A stretch of 64,000 nt of DNA from Linnemannia elongata (GCA_036320915.1 JAXBDG010000001.1:434001-498000), one strand, 5' to 3'; shown: positions 11,451 to 24,651, numbered from the stretch's first letter. Program-made: numbers and translations. The notes: generated by a model from the sequence alone, not told the origin.

Positions 11451-14209
11451 AGAACTGATCGCTTTCCAATCGTATGCACTCCAGTTTTTGTTGAAACAGT
11501 CGATCCCTGCTGCCGTGCTCTGGTCGATCGATTAGTTGTTTACTTGTCGCCATTCAGTCCTCTTGGATAACAGCCTCCAACATCGAAAGTAGATTTCTCT
11601 TTCAGAAAGATCTGCCAAGTCGAAAATCGAGTTCAAGGGTTCCTCCTGATACCAACGGAAAAAAAAGTCGTTGATGGTGCCGGACAGTCCTGGATATGCT
11701 GATCGATGGGTTCCCAGTACTGGTCAATGCCAATGGATGGATCTCCCGGCTGGTATCCATGGTATCCAAGTGTCTGCAAGACAAGATGGATGTCTGCACG
11801 TGACTAACCATTTTGAATTGATAAGTTGAAAGAGGAGGAAACCACTGTAGCCCGTGCAGCACGGCTCTAAATCACTCCTTGTTGGGGATGGCGGATGAAA
11901 CACCCTTAATAAATCATTGTTTGGTCGATCAGATCAACTTTACTAGCCGCTGCCAGATACGTTTCCGTGGAGTCGAGACCCTTTGTTGAACACGGAACGC
12001 ACAAAAAAATAGGTACGAAAGTAATAAAACACCCTGCCTTCGCCACTGTCCCTCCCCTGAAAATGATGTGTTTTCAAGTTGGCCTGGATGGAACTGTTGA
12101 CAAGTCCGCGACAAGGTTGTTCCCGAGTTCCTGTTCGAGAATACAGGGGTCCTCACCACATGTCGTCCATTCATTTCATTTGTACCCATGCGCGGGCTGT
12201 TGCTCCTCCTTGGCAAGGAAACCCAAAAACAGAACACATCTCGTTTTCTTTTCTCTTGCGCCTCTCTAAAAAAATCTCTCCGCTTCTTTGGGTGTGTTTT
12301 GCATATTCCCATTTGCTCACTTGTATCTCTCGGCTTTTTGAGGGGTTGATCAAATGGCTGAGGGGTGTGTTCGACTCAGGACCCTGACAGCCTACGATTA
12401 CCAACTGATATGCAAAATAAATGGAGGTGCGCAGAATACGCCAACTGGTCCTTCTTTGACCATTATCACCCGTACAGTGGGAGGATAAATTCTCTCGTTC
12501 TTTGAGAACTTCAAGAGTCTTTCTTGACAAGGAGTTTGTTGGAATGGTTGTCCCGCAAGTTTATTATTACTCTTGTTTTACCACGAGGCGAAGAATACCT
12601 TCAATTGAACGCCCGCACCCCCAAAGATGAGCAAAAGTGAAAAATAAAGGTGGGCCATCCGAGGGTAGAAAAGTAAGCAAGAGGAGAGACGGGCGGAGGC
12701 AGGAATTGGGAAATTGAGATGAGGACTGGGACACTCTCGAACACACAGAAATGGATCGAGCATCGACAAGAGTCCAGTAGACAAAGGGAAAGGGTATTCC
12801 GCCCTTTTGTGTGCTCAATTTAACAAAGGGTTGATAAAAATAGGAAAAAGAGTACCACACGACCCCACTCCATTGCCTCTTTCAGGCACAGACAGATGGA
12901 CGAGGGTGATACACACTCTCCATTCTATCCACACGATGATACCTCAGCCTTTGCACCCACACGACAAACAAACGACAGACCTAATGCAGCTAAAAGTAAA
13001 CAATTGAACAGGAGAGAGGGGCATCGAGGGTGGACATTCCAGCCAAGGGTACTGAACTCATGGATCTGGGCCAGCGCCCTTTTTCTGTCTGTACCGTGGG
13101 CGCTCATCCATCTCATCATTCATTTGCGCCGACTCGACTCCGAAGGTTATCTTTTTTCACCAGATCAACCACTGTATCAACTCTTTCTCTCTTCTCTTCC
13201 TTCATTCTCTCTCTTTCACTTTTGCACACTTTCTTAATCACCTTCTCCCATTTCCACCAACACTTCAGCATCTTTGTGTCGCCATTTCTCTTCGTCTTCC
13301 ACATCCTGCATCCCTCTCACGTTTTATATCAACCCGCCCTTTCCTTCTCCTCGCTGTATTTGCTCACCTTTGAAAAACTTTTTCTTCCTTTTTCTTGGCG
13401 AGCCCCCTTCAGGCATCCGTTCACCCGTCTCTTCTCCTGAAAAGACAGATACCTCCTTGAGTCTCTTATATTTGCGTAGAGGTAAAAATTCAATCCGCAT
13501 ACATGAGATACATATTCCATTCACTGCACAACATTGTTTCCTTCAAGCTCCTGAAAACATAAAAAGAAGCCCGGCTACCCGCTCGTTGCCTGTTTGGTTG
13601 AGATTTCTCGCATGACAGGGTCAGCCACCCCACTCCACTCTCGCCTGTTCTGTGCCTTCACTTCAGAAGGAAGAAGTTGAACAAAGAAACAGCCCTTTGG
13701 ACCATTTTTCTTCCGTTTCTCCTTTCCCTTCCCAATGCAACACACACCACTCTTTTTTGTGTTCCCTTTAGGCTTTTCCTTTCTTCCCCCCACTCGCCCT
13801 ACCTTTCCACTTTGTATTTATATATATACAGCAGAATACCCCTATTGTACACCATTTATCCGCATTAATTCTGTTGCAACGAACCCTGAGGAGTACCACC
13901 TCTCTCCTCATCTTCCAATCGTACACTTATTCACTTCGACTTTATTTCTGTTTGATCCATTCCTCAGCCTGCAAAGAGGAAAAGCGCACTAAAGTCTGTT
14001 TTCATTCATTCTTACTGTTGCCATAACCTCATTAGCCCTAGCTCATCACCCTAATTGCTACCACTATCTAACTACCTCGCGACAACAGCTGCACTGCCGC
14101 CGCCGCATTTCCATTCGACCTTTCTCCTGCAGTCGCTCCTTCCCGCTCGTCATCGGTACTTTTACCCTTTGCATAATATCAATAGCCGGATAATACACAT
14201 TCTCTCCTA
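11451..14209. other. Intergenic between RPS17 and the VTC1-like gene
   Basis: A 2.8-kb divergent spacer. The left part is RPS17 promoter and leader (minus strand). From about 13140 to 14200 the plus strand is strongly C/T-rich, with a TATATATA stretch at about 13816-13828, and is likely promoter/leader of the downstream gene. No convincing exon on either strand. Confidence 0.55.
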
Positions 14210-15478
14210 ATGTCGTATCAGCCTCACCAGTATAATTACGACTCGCAGCAGCATTCAAGGAACAACAACAACAACAACCAAGGCCACAACTTGTCTCTTC
14301 CTTACTCTGACGGCGGATCCTTGAACATCGACTCTATCGCTGACTACTACACTACCACCACCACCACCACAAGTTCACAACACCTGCACCAACAACAACA
14401 AGCACCATCCTTCTCTCGCTCTCCTTCTCCTTACTCTTCATCATCCTTGGACCCTCTCGCAACCAACCCTTCTCAACTCAAACGACCCACCAGTCCATAC
14501 ATCCCCACAGAACGACCAAAGCACCCTTGGAACCTCCCCTCGGCCGCCTCTTCTGTCATCTCGACTGCAGACTTCTCTGGCTCAACGGCTTATAACCCCT
14601 CCATCTCTGACAAACGACGCCTGATTCATTCCTGGAGCTCACGCCCCCAAAGCAGCGTCATGGATCCTAACGACCAACACCATAACCAGCACCAGTTCAC
14701 GGCTATTGAACTCCACAACCAGCAATTCACCAACAACTCCACTCCTGTTCGGTCCAGGAACCCATCTGGAGGCAGCAACAACAACGAATTGGCATCCCTC
14801 TCCTCCTCTCCTGCCAACAAACAGCGTCCAGCTTCAGTCTACTCGACCACAGAAGGACGAGGCGGCAAGAAGAAGCAAGGCTTCTGGGCCAGCGTCAAGC
14901 CCAAAAAGTTCTCCTTCCGCCCCGATGGTGTCAAGAGACCCAAGAAGTCCGACTCTGTCGGCAACAAGAAGGCCAAGTTCAGTAACGAGCGTACCATGGT
15001 GCACTGGATCAAGGCCGCGATGTTGATGGGCAGTCTGTCCATGACCCTGTTGTCCTTTGGTGCGAACCAGATCACGCCCTATGTTGGAGTCGCCCTGTTG
15101 GTGATCTGTTTGATGATGCTCATTTACGCGACGACGACCTTTCAGGTCCGCATGGAGTGGCTCAATATGCGGAGGAAGGATGTGTTGTACTATGATCGGT
15201 TTGCGCCCACGATTTTGACAGTGTTGGTCTTTGGCACCTTTGCATTCAATGCCATCGGTAAGTTTTTTCTGTTTCTCTTTTCAATGTTTCGCTCTTGTGG
15301 TTTTGTCAAATGGATATTTGGTTCATTGTTGATGAGCATATTATCGTATTTGATAAGTGTCCTAACCCCATACTCTGATTTATTTTTGATTTTTTTTTTT
15401 TTTTTGCTTAATTGATTGTTGATAGTCATCTACACGGGCGACTTCCGCACCAACAAGGAGTTCCTCAAGCCATACTAA
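14210..15478 (+). CDS. DUF202 (VTC1-like) membrane protein with long disordered N-terminus
   Basis: The coding sequence joins 14210-15257 and 15426-15478, giving 366 aa. The last ~110 residues are a DUF202 domain with three predicted membrane spans (ATG-free core HWIKAAMLMGSLSMTLLSFG; VGVALLVICLMMLIYATTTF; PTILTVLVFGTFAFNAIVIY), the module shared by VTC subunits of the vacuolar polyphosphate polymerase complex. The first ~240 residues are Q/N/S/T/P-rich and probably disordered; yeast Vtc1 (129 aa) lacks them. A basic KKKQGFWASVKPKKFSF stretch precedes the membrane domain, similar in style to the [11 protein letters not shown] stretch before the membrane domain of the VTC4-like protein nearby. 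It probably supports or targets VTC. It has no catalytic or SPX domain. Confidence 0.88.
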
Positions 15479-16628
15479 ATAACAACTTCTATCCATAGCG
15501 CGACAGACTTCCTTCTCACTCTTCTCCCTTCAAAAATAATAGCATTCACTTATCAACAAGCCCATGGATCGATGCAACTGTGTGTGTGTGATCGATGTAC
15601 AAACAAAAAAAAATAAGCGACTGATTGTTAAGCAAGGACGTGTACCCGTGAATTCGTGGCAACTGGAACAACAAAAGGGCAAACCACAAAGCTAACTTTC
15701 CCTTTAAGACCATAAGCAATTAAGAGGACTTGGTCGTTTCGTTGAATCCGTCAACCCAGATTGTTAAAAAGAGAAAAGGGGGACGACGAGAGGGATGACC
15801 GACATAAAAAGTGTATAAAGAAGAGGGGAGGTTGGATGAGTAATTACGTGTTGTTGAGATGAAATTGCGCCAGGATTAAGACCGAAGAGTAGAAGGATAG
15901 ACGGTATGCGTTATGTCTGTGTGTATGTACCAACCCTGTTCGGTGTTCCTATTCCCCGGTGTGCATGTGCGGCGTGTTGATGTTGTATGGTCGACCTAGA
16001 AGGGAAGATGGTCTGAGCGGATAAAAAAAATAGAGTAAAAAAGAAGAGCAAAAGTCGTAAGATCGTACGTGTTCATTTTGTCTTTGTCATCGATCACAAC
16101 ACATACAGATTGTAGCCACTTTCCTCTGTCGGCACAACTTCTCCAGAACAAAGGTTCCAGCTTCGTACAGGGACACATGGTTGGGTCAACATCCAGCTTG
16201 GACCGAGTGGATCAATTGAGAGCGGCTAGTAAGCTTCTTCTTCTTTGCTCTGGAGGCGACGATCGTATTCATCTTTGTTCTTGTTGCTTACATTTCTTAC
16301 TTGTGATCCGATCGGGGCAGGTATGAGTGAGTGCGTGGACTGAGCAAATGATCGATTAAGGTTTTTTTGTTAATCAAGCCGGTTCTTTATTGTATACATT
16401 ATTACATTGCTCTAACAGGGAACCGAAAAAAAAATTGTATGTTGTTCGATCACTTTCTACGGTTGGACGTAAAGTTAAAAGGAGATGGGGACCTTGTCCC
16501 GTTTTCTTTCTTTCTTCTTCACTTCACTTTACAGTTCTCTTTTCCTTTACTCCTCATTCCTTCTTTGCTCTCTTCTCCTCTCTCCTTTCTACTACAAGCA
16601 ACAACCACAACAAGCGAGAACGGCAACG
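15479..16628. other. Intergenic between VTC1-like gene and OYE gene
   Basis: The 3' UTR of the upstream gene lies on the left. The right end (about 16490-16610) is C/T-rich leader for the flavin oxidoreductase. No further gene was seen. Confidence 0.55.
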
Positions 16629-18339
16629 ATGACAGGCAGCACACCAACACCTCCAAAGTTATCTAAATCCCGCTTCGGATCCACAGTCCCCTCCCAGGCC
16701 GACCTAGCCCTCCTCTCCCAACCCCTCACCCTCCCCTTCTCTGGAAAAGTCATCAAGAACCGCTTCTGTAAAGCCGCCCTCTCCGAATCCCTCGCTGGCG
16801 CAGAAGGACAATTCGACAAAGACCACTTGGACCGATTCGTGCCCTTGTATGATGCATGGGCTGCGGGTGGGTCCGGTTTGGTGTTGACGGGGAATGTGAT
16901 GGTGGATAGGACAATGAGGGAGATGGAGCATAATGTGTCCGTGGAGGACTCGAGGGATTTGGGAAGGCTGAAGGTCTGGGCGCAGACTGTTCAGAAACAT
17001 GGTAGGTTGGAAGAGTATTTTCTTGCAAGGAAATGCATGCTCTGTCGATTTATTTCAGTACCCAAGGGTTGAGAAGAAACAAGGTGTTCTAACATCCCCT
17101 TCTCTATCTCTCTCCCTCTCTCCCTCTCTTTTTCTCTCCGCCTTGTATTTGTGTAATTATCAAATAGGAGCGGCTCTCTACGCTCAGATCAGTCACCCCG
17201 GTCGCCAGACCCACGCTCATCTTACCAAGAACCCTGTCGCACCCAGCGCTATCCCCGTCTCGAACTTCCATCCCCTCATGTCCTTCAGTAAGCACCTTTT
17301 CTCTCGTTCACTCTCTAATAATCGGTACACTTTCACAACCCAAACCTCTCCCATTTGTTAATCAACTCCCTCTCACTTTTCTTCACCAACAGACACGCCA
17401 AGGGAGCTGACGACAGAAGAGATCCAATCAATCATCGCCCGCTTTGTCAAAACCTCCGAAGTCCTCTACGAAGCCGGATTCGACGGGATCGAACTCCACG
17501 CCGCTCATGGATACCTTATCTCCCAGTTCTTGAACCCACGCACCAACGAGCGTACACATGATCAGTATGGTGGATCTTTAGAGAATCGGGCTCGGTTCTT
17601 GACGGAGGTTGTTGAGGGGATCAAGAAGGTTACGCCAAAGGAGTTTTCGATCGGTGTCAAGTTGAATAGTGTCGATTTTGGGCGTCGTCGTCAAGGTGGT
17701 GCTGGTGGGGAGGAGGAGGTGGATGAGCATTTGGAGGAGGCAGTTCAGGTGGCCGTCATGCTTGAAGGATTAGGCGTCGACTTTATCGAGATTTCGGGAG
17801 GTAGTTATGAGAGTTTTGCGACAGGCTTGCTGGATGGAAAAGGGGTCCCTGACGGATCTCCCAACGCCACCGCCGGCGACAAGAAGACCAAGAAGGTTGC
17901 TGCTGCCTCTTCTAGCACCCAGAAACGCGAGGCCCATTTCGCAGTCTTTGCAGAACGCATCTCTCGCGCCCTCAAAACCACAAAAATCATCCTCACCGGC
18001 GGATTCGTCACCGCCTCCGCCATGGCCGACTCTCTCAAGTCGAACCATTCTTCAGGAACACACATCGACATGGTCGGACTAGGCCGCACTGTCTGCCAAG
18101 AACCCGACCTGCCCAACCTGATCCTCTCGGGTGCGGTGACTGGAGGTGTCCGCTTACCCAAGACTCCTGGCGGGTTCTTTGATGATGTGTTTATCTGTGG
18201 AGGAAACATTCGGAGGATGGCGAATGGGAAGCACCCTGTTGCTTCGTTGGGACGGTTGGCGGTCAGTTGTGATCATTATGCGTATTCGATGGATTATGCC
18301 AAGGTTGCTGTTCATAAGGTCAAGACGATCTTTTCGTAG
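16629..18339 (+). CDS. NADH:flavin oxidoreductase, Old Yellow Enzyme family
   Basis: FMN-dependent TIM-barrel ene-reductase-like protein, 479 aa, joined from 16629-17001, 17168-17287 and 17393-18339. Family motifs in order are KNRFCKAALSES (N-terminal FMN-binding region), LYAQISHPGRQT, GIELHAAHGYLISQFL with paired histidines, then NERTHDQYGGSLENRARF, and a C-terminal glycine-rich phosphate-binding stretch (ILTGGFVTAS, MVGLGRTVCQEPDL). Two inserts enlarge it beyond the usual 360-420 aa: RRRQGGAGGEEEVDEH and a lysine/serine-rich loop after LLDGKGVPDG. An in-frame ATG at 16485 would add 48 mainly hydrophobic residues encoded by C/T-rich leader; I prefer 16629, where homology starts. The physiological substrate is unknown. 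Confidence 0.92.
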
Positions 18340-18764
18340 AGGAAGAGGTGTTCAATCTTGAGATGGAGGGGGAAAGCAGGAGGACGATGATAATAAAAAT
18401 AATAACAGATAATAAGATATCAAAATAATGACATTCTTTTTTTGCTCCGCATCATCCTCAAACGCACAGACATATAGCATCTCCACACTGTTCCACGCAC
18501 AGCTCAATTTTTTAAGTAGTTTTCTTTACGAATAGCAAATAGGATTACTAAAATTAACAAGAACTGGGACATTGACCAAGAGACAAAACAAAGAAGGAAG
18601 GGATACTCTAGTACTAGGAAGCGAAAGGGTGACAGTGAGAGACGAAAAGGACAAAATAAGAGGGAAGAGGACATAAATTATCACTTATCCTAGTCTGGTA
18701 TTATGATGGAGATTTTTTTTACGAATGGGGAGGGAGGGGGAGAAGGGAGAGGGGGTAGGGGACC
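18340..18764. other. Convergent 3' region, OYE gene / VTC4
   Basis: About 425 bp between convergent stop codons, A/G-rich, with both 3' UTRs and no gene. Confidence 0.6.
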
Positions 18765-21700
18765 TTATGCTTGTGTGCCGGCGGCGGGGTGCGAGCTCTG
18801 AATGAATTTTGCTATTAGAAAGAAAGAGAGAAAATGGAAATGTTAGCAGTTGGTATTACAAGCCAAAGCACAAGACAAAACAAATATCAGGGAAAGAAAA
18901 AAAGGATACGTACTGTAGAAGTTCAGGAAGTAAGCACCAAAGAGGAAGACACAAAGAACCGTAGGTCCAATACGGTCATGGAACTGGCGGTCAGCTTTCG
19001 TTGACAAGATGTTGGACAGACGGATGTGGAAGATACCCAACGCGTACAGCATCGCCAAAAGCGTAATCACTGTCAACACCGCACCCGAGACTCTTGTCAT
19101 GTAGTTTCCAAAGTTGAGTAGCGTCAACGAGATGGACCCCAAAAGAACCGAGAACTGGAGCCAGTTGAGGAAGGTACGTTCGTTGGCAAAGAACACCTTG
19201 GGCTCCATCCGGACTGCACCCGTCGCACGCTTGGGCTCCTTGGTCGAGGCCCGCTTCTCGCGGAAGCCGAACTTCTTGCGGCGGATGGTAGATTTCTTGC
19301 GGAGGAGGCTGCTGTCTCCGCCATTTTCGCCGTTCTGGTTGTTGTTCTTTTCAGTCATGAAGGAGTCATTTCCGAGCGAGAGGTGTGAGTCGCGGTTACT
19401 GAGACGGTCGACCCAAGGACGTGCTGGAGTTGGCATCAAGGACTGGTTCGAGGTGGTGGATCCATTGTCGACCAAGGGGTGCGAACCCGTCACGGTGGCA
19501 TGGGAAGAAGAGGCCCCCATGGGCTGGTTATAAAAATTGGTCGGCTCGACGGCGCTGCCGGGGATGCGACGGTTGGCGTTCTTCTCGGCCATCTTGGCCT
19601 GGTATGTTGCCTTGTCCATAGTCTTTGGCTTCTTAGGCTCAAACTCGGAAAGTGACTTGACCTTGTCCCCACCCTCACCACCTTCAATCAAAGCCTTGGG
19701 CACAATGGGTGGACGCAAGTTGATCTGGGGCGTACCGACAGGCCAGGACCGAGGCATGTAGTTGTTGAACCCGAAGTCGGTATTAGGGGGCTTGCGGATA
19801 TCCTGATCCATCTGTGGCAACCAGAAGGGGAGAATCTGGATCTTGTCCTCGAGGAGCGTGGCAACACCATGAATGTACTTGGAGAATCGAGGGCACGACT
19901 CGACCAAGTGCGAGTTGATGAGCTCAACAATCCAGGCTGGGGGCTCCTGTCCGTGATGGGTCTGAAGCTTGACCTCCAAGACGGCATAAGGGAATCGAGT
20001 AATATCCTCAGCAGGCAGCTGCTTGAAGGGCCAATCAATCCCAATATCATTACGCTTCCAGTTATCTCCCGCACGAGTCCGTCCACCAAAATCATCCTCC
20101 CTAATCAAGGCCAACTCGGTATCGAGCGAGATACGAACGCGAGCATCGTTATGGAGCTGGAAGGCTGTGCGACGGTAGAAGGCACGGATGGTCGGCCGCA
20201 TCTTCTTTCCAACAATGGAGGTTTGGACATCGTTGGCGAGCTTCTGCATCAACTCGACATCCTTGACGGACTTTTGACCACGAGCGCGGAGCTTGGCAAA
20301 CTTGACGTCCATGGTGTAGTCGCCGGTGAGGTAAGGGTTGATGTATTTGGTCTTGATGGGGAATCTTTCCTTGACACTCTGCTCTCCCGTCCATTTCTCA
20401 CGATGCACCTTGCGCTCCAGGAAGCATTGTCCGTTCTCGGTGGGGGTAGGTCCGTACCAGCTATTTTAGAGGAAGCAATTATTGTTATTTAGTGTGCTGT
20501 AGGGGCTGATATAGAATGCTGTCCTCCTTTTTTATGCCAAGCGGAACTGAAATAAGCAAACGAGGTGATAAGGCTTGTTGAAATAAAAGAGATGACAAGA
20601 AGGTGGACTTGGAACGTGCAAAAACAGATAAATGATGAAAATAAGCCCAGCGACGAGACATGCCAAAACAAGTCGGTCCCTGTGCAGGAACAAAGATGTA
20701 TGTAGATCAAAGGGAAAAAAAATGCAAAATGAGATCGCTTACCGAATACGGATAGCCTGGGCCATGTCCGACTTTTCCAGACGCCCCTGGTAGCACTCAA
20801 ACTCCTCATTGTCAACATAAACCGACGAAATAGCCGAATCGTTCTCCTCGTACTCCTTCTTGGTGTTGAACAACAAAACAGGCAAGTGCTTCATGATAAC
20901 CAGCTTGACCTCGGTGATGTTGTCGGGGTGGATCCAGTACTTGGTCGTGTCACGGACAAAGGCGCTCGAGTCCCAGTTGGCAAACTGATCGTCTCCCTTG
21001 AGCTTTTGACCACGGGCGGCGACGACATGGTAAATGGATGAGAGACGGACGATTACGGCATCGTAGTTCTCCTTGTGGAAGGGCTTGGTGTTGAGGCGGA
21101 CATGGAAGATCGACTTGAGCATCCATCCTGTTTGTTTCTGTGATTTTGTGGTATGGTATTCATTGTCATCGTCATCGTCGTCGTCACATTAGTCGATACC
21201 AAAGGTAACCATCGGATCCCCAAGCAAGCATGGAACGATTGCGTTCAAAAGAAAGAAGAATAAAGAAAGTATACAGGATTAGGGAGGGTCGACTTGAGAG
21301 TTGAGTTTGAGAGAACGAACGGATGTTTTTGTTTCGTGCCGATTGAAAAGAAAAAAAAAACAAAGACTCTCATTGTTTCGCTGCAAGGAATAGAGAGGGG
21401 AATATAGCAATAAGAAACAACGCCCCCCACCAAAGGTAGGAGAATAACAGCAAAGGACACAAATAAAGATGGCACCGAGCACCCCCTGTTGGTTCAGGCA
21501 CCACATGTCGAGTCAATAAGCAATCAACTATGATGATGTGTGCGTTCCACCAGTAACTACCGCCTACTTTTTGACTGGGTGGTCCCTGCCCTCGCCGCTC
21601 CTGAACTGGATGAGTTGGATGGATTTGGATTGAGTTGGATGGATTGGATCGGATTCATCATCCGTCAGTGCCAGCATTACTCTTCATCAAATTAACCGAA

Positions 21701-21923
21701 GCCAAGGAAGAGCCCTCGCCTCCCTCGCGTCATTTTCGTGTCAATACTCTGAATCAAAAATGAAGAAAAATAACGAAAAGCACCAAACGATCTAGTGTAA
21801 AATGAAGGAAGGGCTGAGGGCGGGTGAAGGTCGAAGAGGGTGGTGATACAAGATCCGGAAAAGACGATTTGTAGGATGATCTGTAACGGGAAAACTAGAG
21901 ACAAAAGACAACAAAACAACCAA

Positions 21924-21961
<38 letters not shown>

Positions 21962-22887
21962 AAATGGAAGCATAGAAGGAGGGAGAAGAGTAACAGTACG
22001 ATTTATGCCAAGTGTGACCCAAACGTCGATCGGAAATGATGGCACTTTTCCCTTGATCCTTATCCAACTCTGCACTAGATACAAAAAGGAGACCACTCCA
22101 CACTTCTTCGTACATCAATCTGTCTCTATGTCTAGCCCATTCCGCGATTTCCGGAAAGGCACTAAATTACCCAGCAGCCCGCCTCTTTTTCTTTTATCTT
22201 GTTTTTGTTGCAACCATGCACCAGACCACACGACAAAAAGATCGGTGCAGGCATCATTAATAATCGCATTAAGAAAAGGGGGAGAGGGGGCCATAGAAAG
22301 TGGACAGAGGCGGAAGAGGAGAGAGTGATGAAGAGAAAAAAAAAGAGGGGAAGGACAAGGAGGGAGGGAAGGAAGAGAGGGATCAAGTGGTAATTGCACA
22401 AACGGGATGGGAAAGAAGGGTCCGCCCTCCAATTGACAAAAAGGGTACGCTCCGCCAGCTAGGGGACATATATCTTTCAATAGAAGAGAAGAAGAAAACT
22501 CACATCGTGTTTCTTGACAATCTTGAGGAAGCCGGTATAGTTAAGACGGGTGTACTTTGCAAGGACATCGATCTCAGCAATGAGGCGGTAAAGTTCGACC
22601 TCAAGGGCCCTCCAGGTCTCCTCCTCTGCTCCGTTCTTCTTGAACTCCTGAGCCTGGGAGTTGTAGTAGGTAAGTTTGCGCTGGACCTCGCCAATCTTGA
22701 CGTTCTGGAAGCTGTAGACCTTCTCCAACTCGCGCTCGAGCAACTCTACAAAATAGCCTTCGTCTGTCTCGTTCCAGAGGCCCATGGCCGTTCGTGACTT
22801 GAGGACGTTCTTGAGCTCATCGTAAGAGACATAGTTGAAGGACCATTCCGGTTGAATGGATTCGCCCAGATGTGCGCCAAACTTCAT
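18765..22887 (-). CDS. VTC4: Vacuolar transporter chaperone VTC4-like polyphosphate polymerase
   Basis: Membrane protein that makes inorganic polyphosphate from ATP and moves it into the vacuole. The coding order is 22887-22504, 21137-20743, 20460-18914 and 18811-18765, giving 790 aa. Residues 1-about 150 form an SPX domain ([22 protein letters not shown], with the lysine cluster that senses inositol pyrophosphates). About 160-480 is the triphosphate-tunnel polymerase domain: [38 protein letters not shown] (366-376) and YAVLEVKLQ with E422 match VTC4 rather than the non-catalytic subunits as far as I can judge. A disordered linker leads to a DUF202 domain with three membrane spans (from about 650). 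Intron 1 is 1366 nt and contains A33. The fourth exon gives a short tail [15 protein letters not shown]. Confidence 0.93.
21925..21957. repeat. A33 homopolymer in VTC4 intron 1
   Basis: A run of 33 A on the plus strand, read as T33 in the VTC4 transcript, inside its unusually long first intron. Confidence 0.95.
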
Positions 22888-24651
22888 GTTTTTTGAGGTG
22901 TACGGATAAGAAGGTCGAGTTGTTCTCGGAAGTGGTGGTGACGGCGATGGTTTTTGGTTGTCTTCAGCTGCAAGGGTATGTAGTAGTTATGGTCGAGTGA
23001 GGTGTCAAAATGCTAGATTGGATTAAGAAACGTGAGGGATATGGAAAGGAAGAAAAGGAGAAAAGGAAGGAGAAGGAGAGGAAAGAACGAAAGAAAAAGG
23101 TAAGTAAGAAAGTAAGAAAGTGAAATAAGGTAAAAACAACAGGACCTGGTATCCCCGATATGTTTGAGCAAGCGCAGAGATTGATTGAATAACGCGACAT
23201 GAGAAAGAAAGTAACGAAGAAGCGAAGAGGAGGTGGCGAGTAAGAAAGAGGAAGGAGAAGGAGAGGGAGAAACGAATTATAATGAATGATAAAAGGAGAG
23301 TGCCAGATTGAAGCACAAGGAGAGTCGAAGTGGAAGAAGGAGGGAGTAAGCACTGTGAGCGGGAGGGAGTGTGTACAAAAGAGGGGGAGGGAGACGAAGA
23401 AACAAAGAAAGGGCCGATGCAATATTTGGAAAGAAAGGAAAGAAGGCAGGCGACTCCAACGGGTGAGCCAGCAAGGGCCAATGCAATGAATGGGTCGTGT
23501 GAGTTAGATGGAGGGAGGGAGAGGATCGAGTGACAATGGTTGCTGTCGTGTGAGTAGTCGTTGTTGGTTGTTGTGAGAAGCGTGAAATGAAGATTTCAGG
23601 GCAGGGGGTATGGATGTGTTTTGGTGACACAAAGCCCGCACGTACGCTGAGGGCTCAATTGAACTCTCAGAAAGAGAAAAAGAGGAGGGTGGCGTGTAAA
23701 CTATACCTGGATGAGGAATGAGAGAATGAATCAGAAGGAGAGGGGAATGAAAGAATGAGGTGAAGTGAGGGCGAAGAGAGTGGGAGTAACAGTGGACAGT
23801 GGACAGTGGTATAATTAAAAAGCGATGAAGAAGAAGACGAGAGTAAGAAAGAAAAAAAGAGGTTAGAGGAAGATAAGCGATGAAAAGTATATGTAGGGAA
23901 CAAGGAGGCTGCTGAGCCGTCTGTGGACAGTTGGGTCTGCAACCTGCGGAATTGAAGAGGTGCATTGACCTGACCGCGGTCGGGCGGACAGGGAAAACAA
24001 GAATCATCGGTAGACGAAGGGGGGCATTGCACATATAGACAAAGAGAGATAAATTATAATAATAACAAGAAACAACAAATGTTGCGGTCCAACTGTTGAA
24101 GTTGTTTCCGATATGTACGGGGTTTGGATATGTCAATGTGAATGAGTGGACTGAATAAGCACGAACAGGCAAGAGACCGTCTTTGTTTGAACGACAACGG
24201 ACAACATCGACATCGACGTTGTGCAAATTGGCCGGTAATATGGAATATCGGATCGACGACTGCCAAACAGTCACTGATACAATGGTCATCATCATCGACT
24301 TCCTCTTCCTCTTTCTCTCTCGCTCTCTCTTCCTCTTGTCTTTTTCCATTTCCTCTTCCTTGTTCTCGTTGGGTTGTCAACAAGGGGCGTGTAAGAGTGT
24401 GTGTCTATCATACGTGTGTACGATGCGCTTTTTTGATCGTGTGCCTGCTTTGGTTTGTGTTGCCGTGTGTGAGTGTGTGTTTGTGTGCAAATGTCAGTTA
24501 TGTGTTTGTGGGGAGATGAGTCCAGTCGCCCTGTCTTCTTTCTCTCTGTCCCCTTGAACAAGTGGCTCCGTGCACACGACCAAACACTACACCCAACCTC
24601 CAGGACTATACTTCATAATTGCATTAACACACACTCACTCGGACGAGGGAT
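22888..24651. other. VTC4 upstream region, strand-biased purine blocks
   Basis: Purine-rich on the plus strand (pyrimidine-rich in the VTC4 sense) at about 23000-23350 and 23690-23880, consistent with VTC4 leader/promoter. A 281-codon minus-strand frame at 23504-24349 looks like read-through of this biased sequence, with no recognisable domain. Confidence 0.5.

Noticed and set aside
23504..24349. 281-codon minus-strand open frame
   Set aside because: Composition follows the C/T bias of the VTC4 upstream region; no domain, no codon bias, no splice support.
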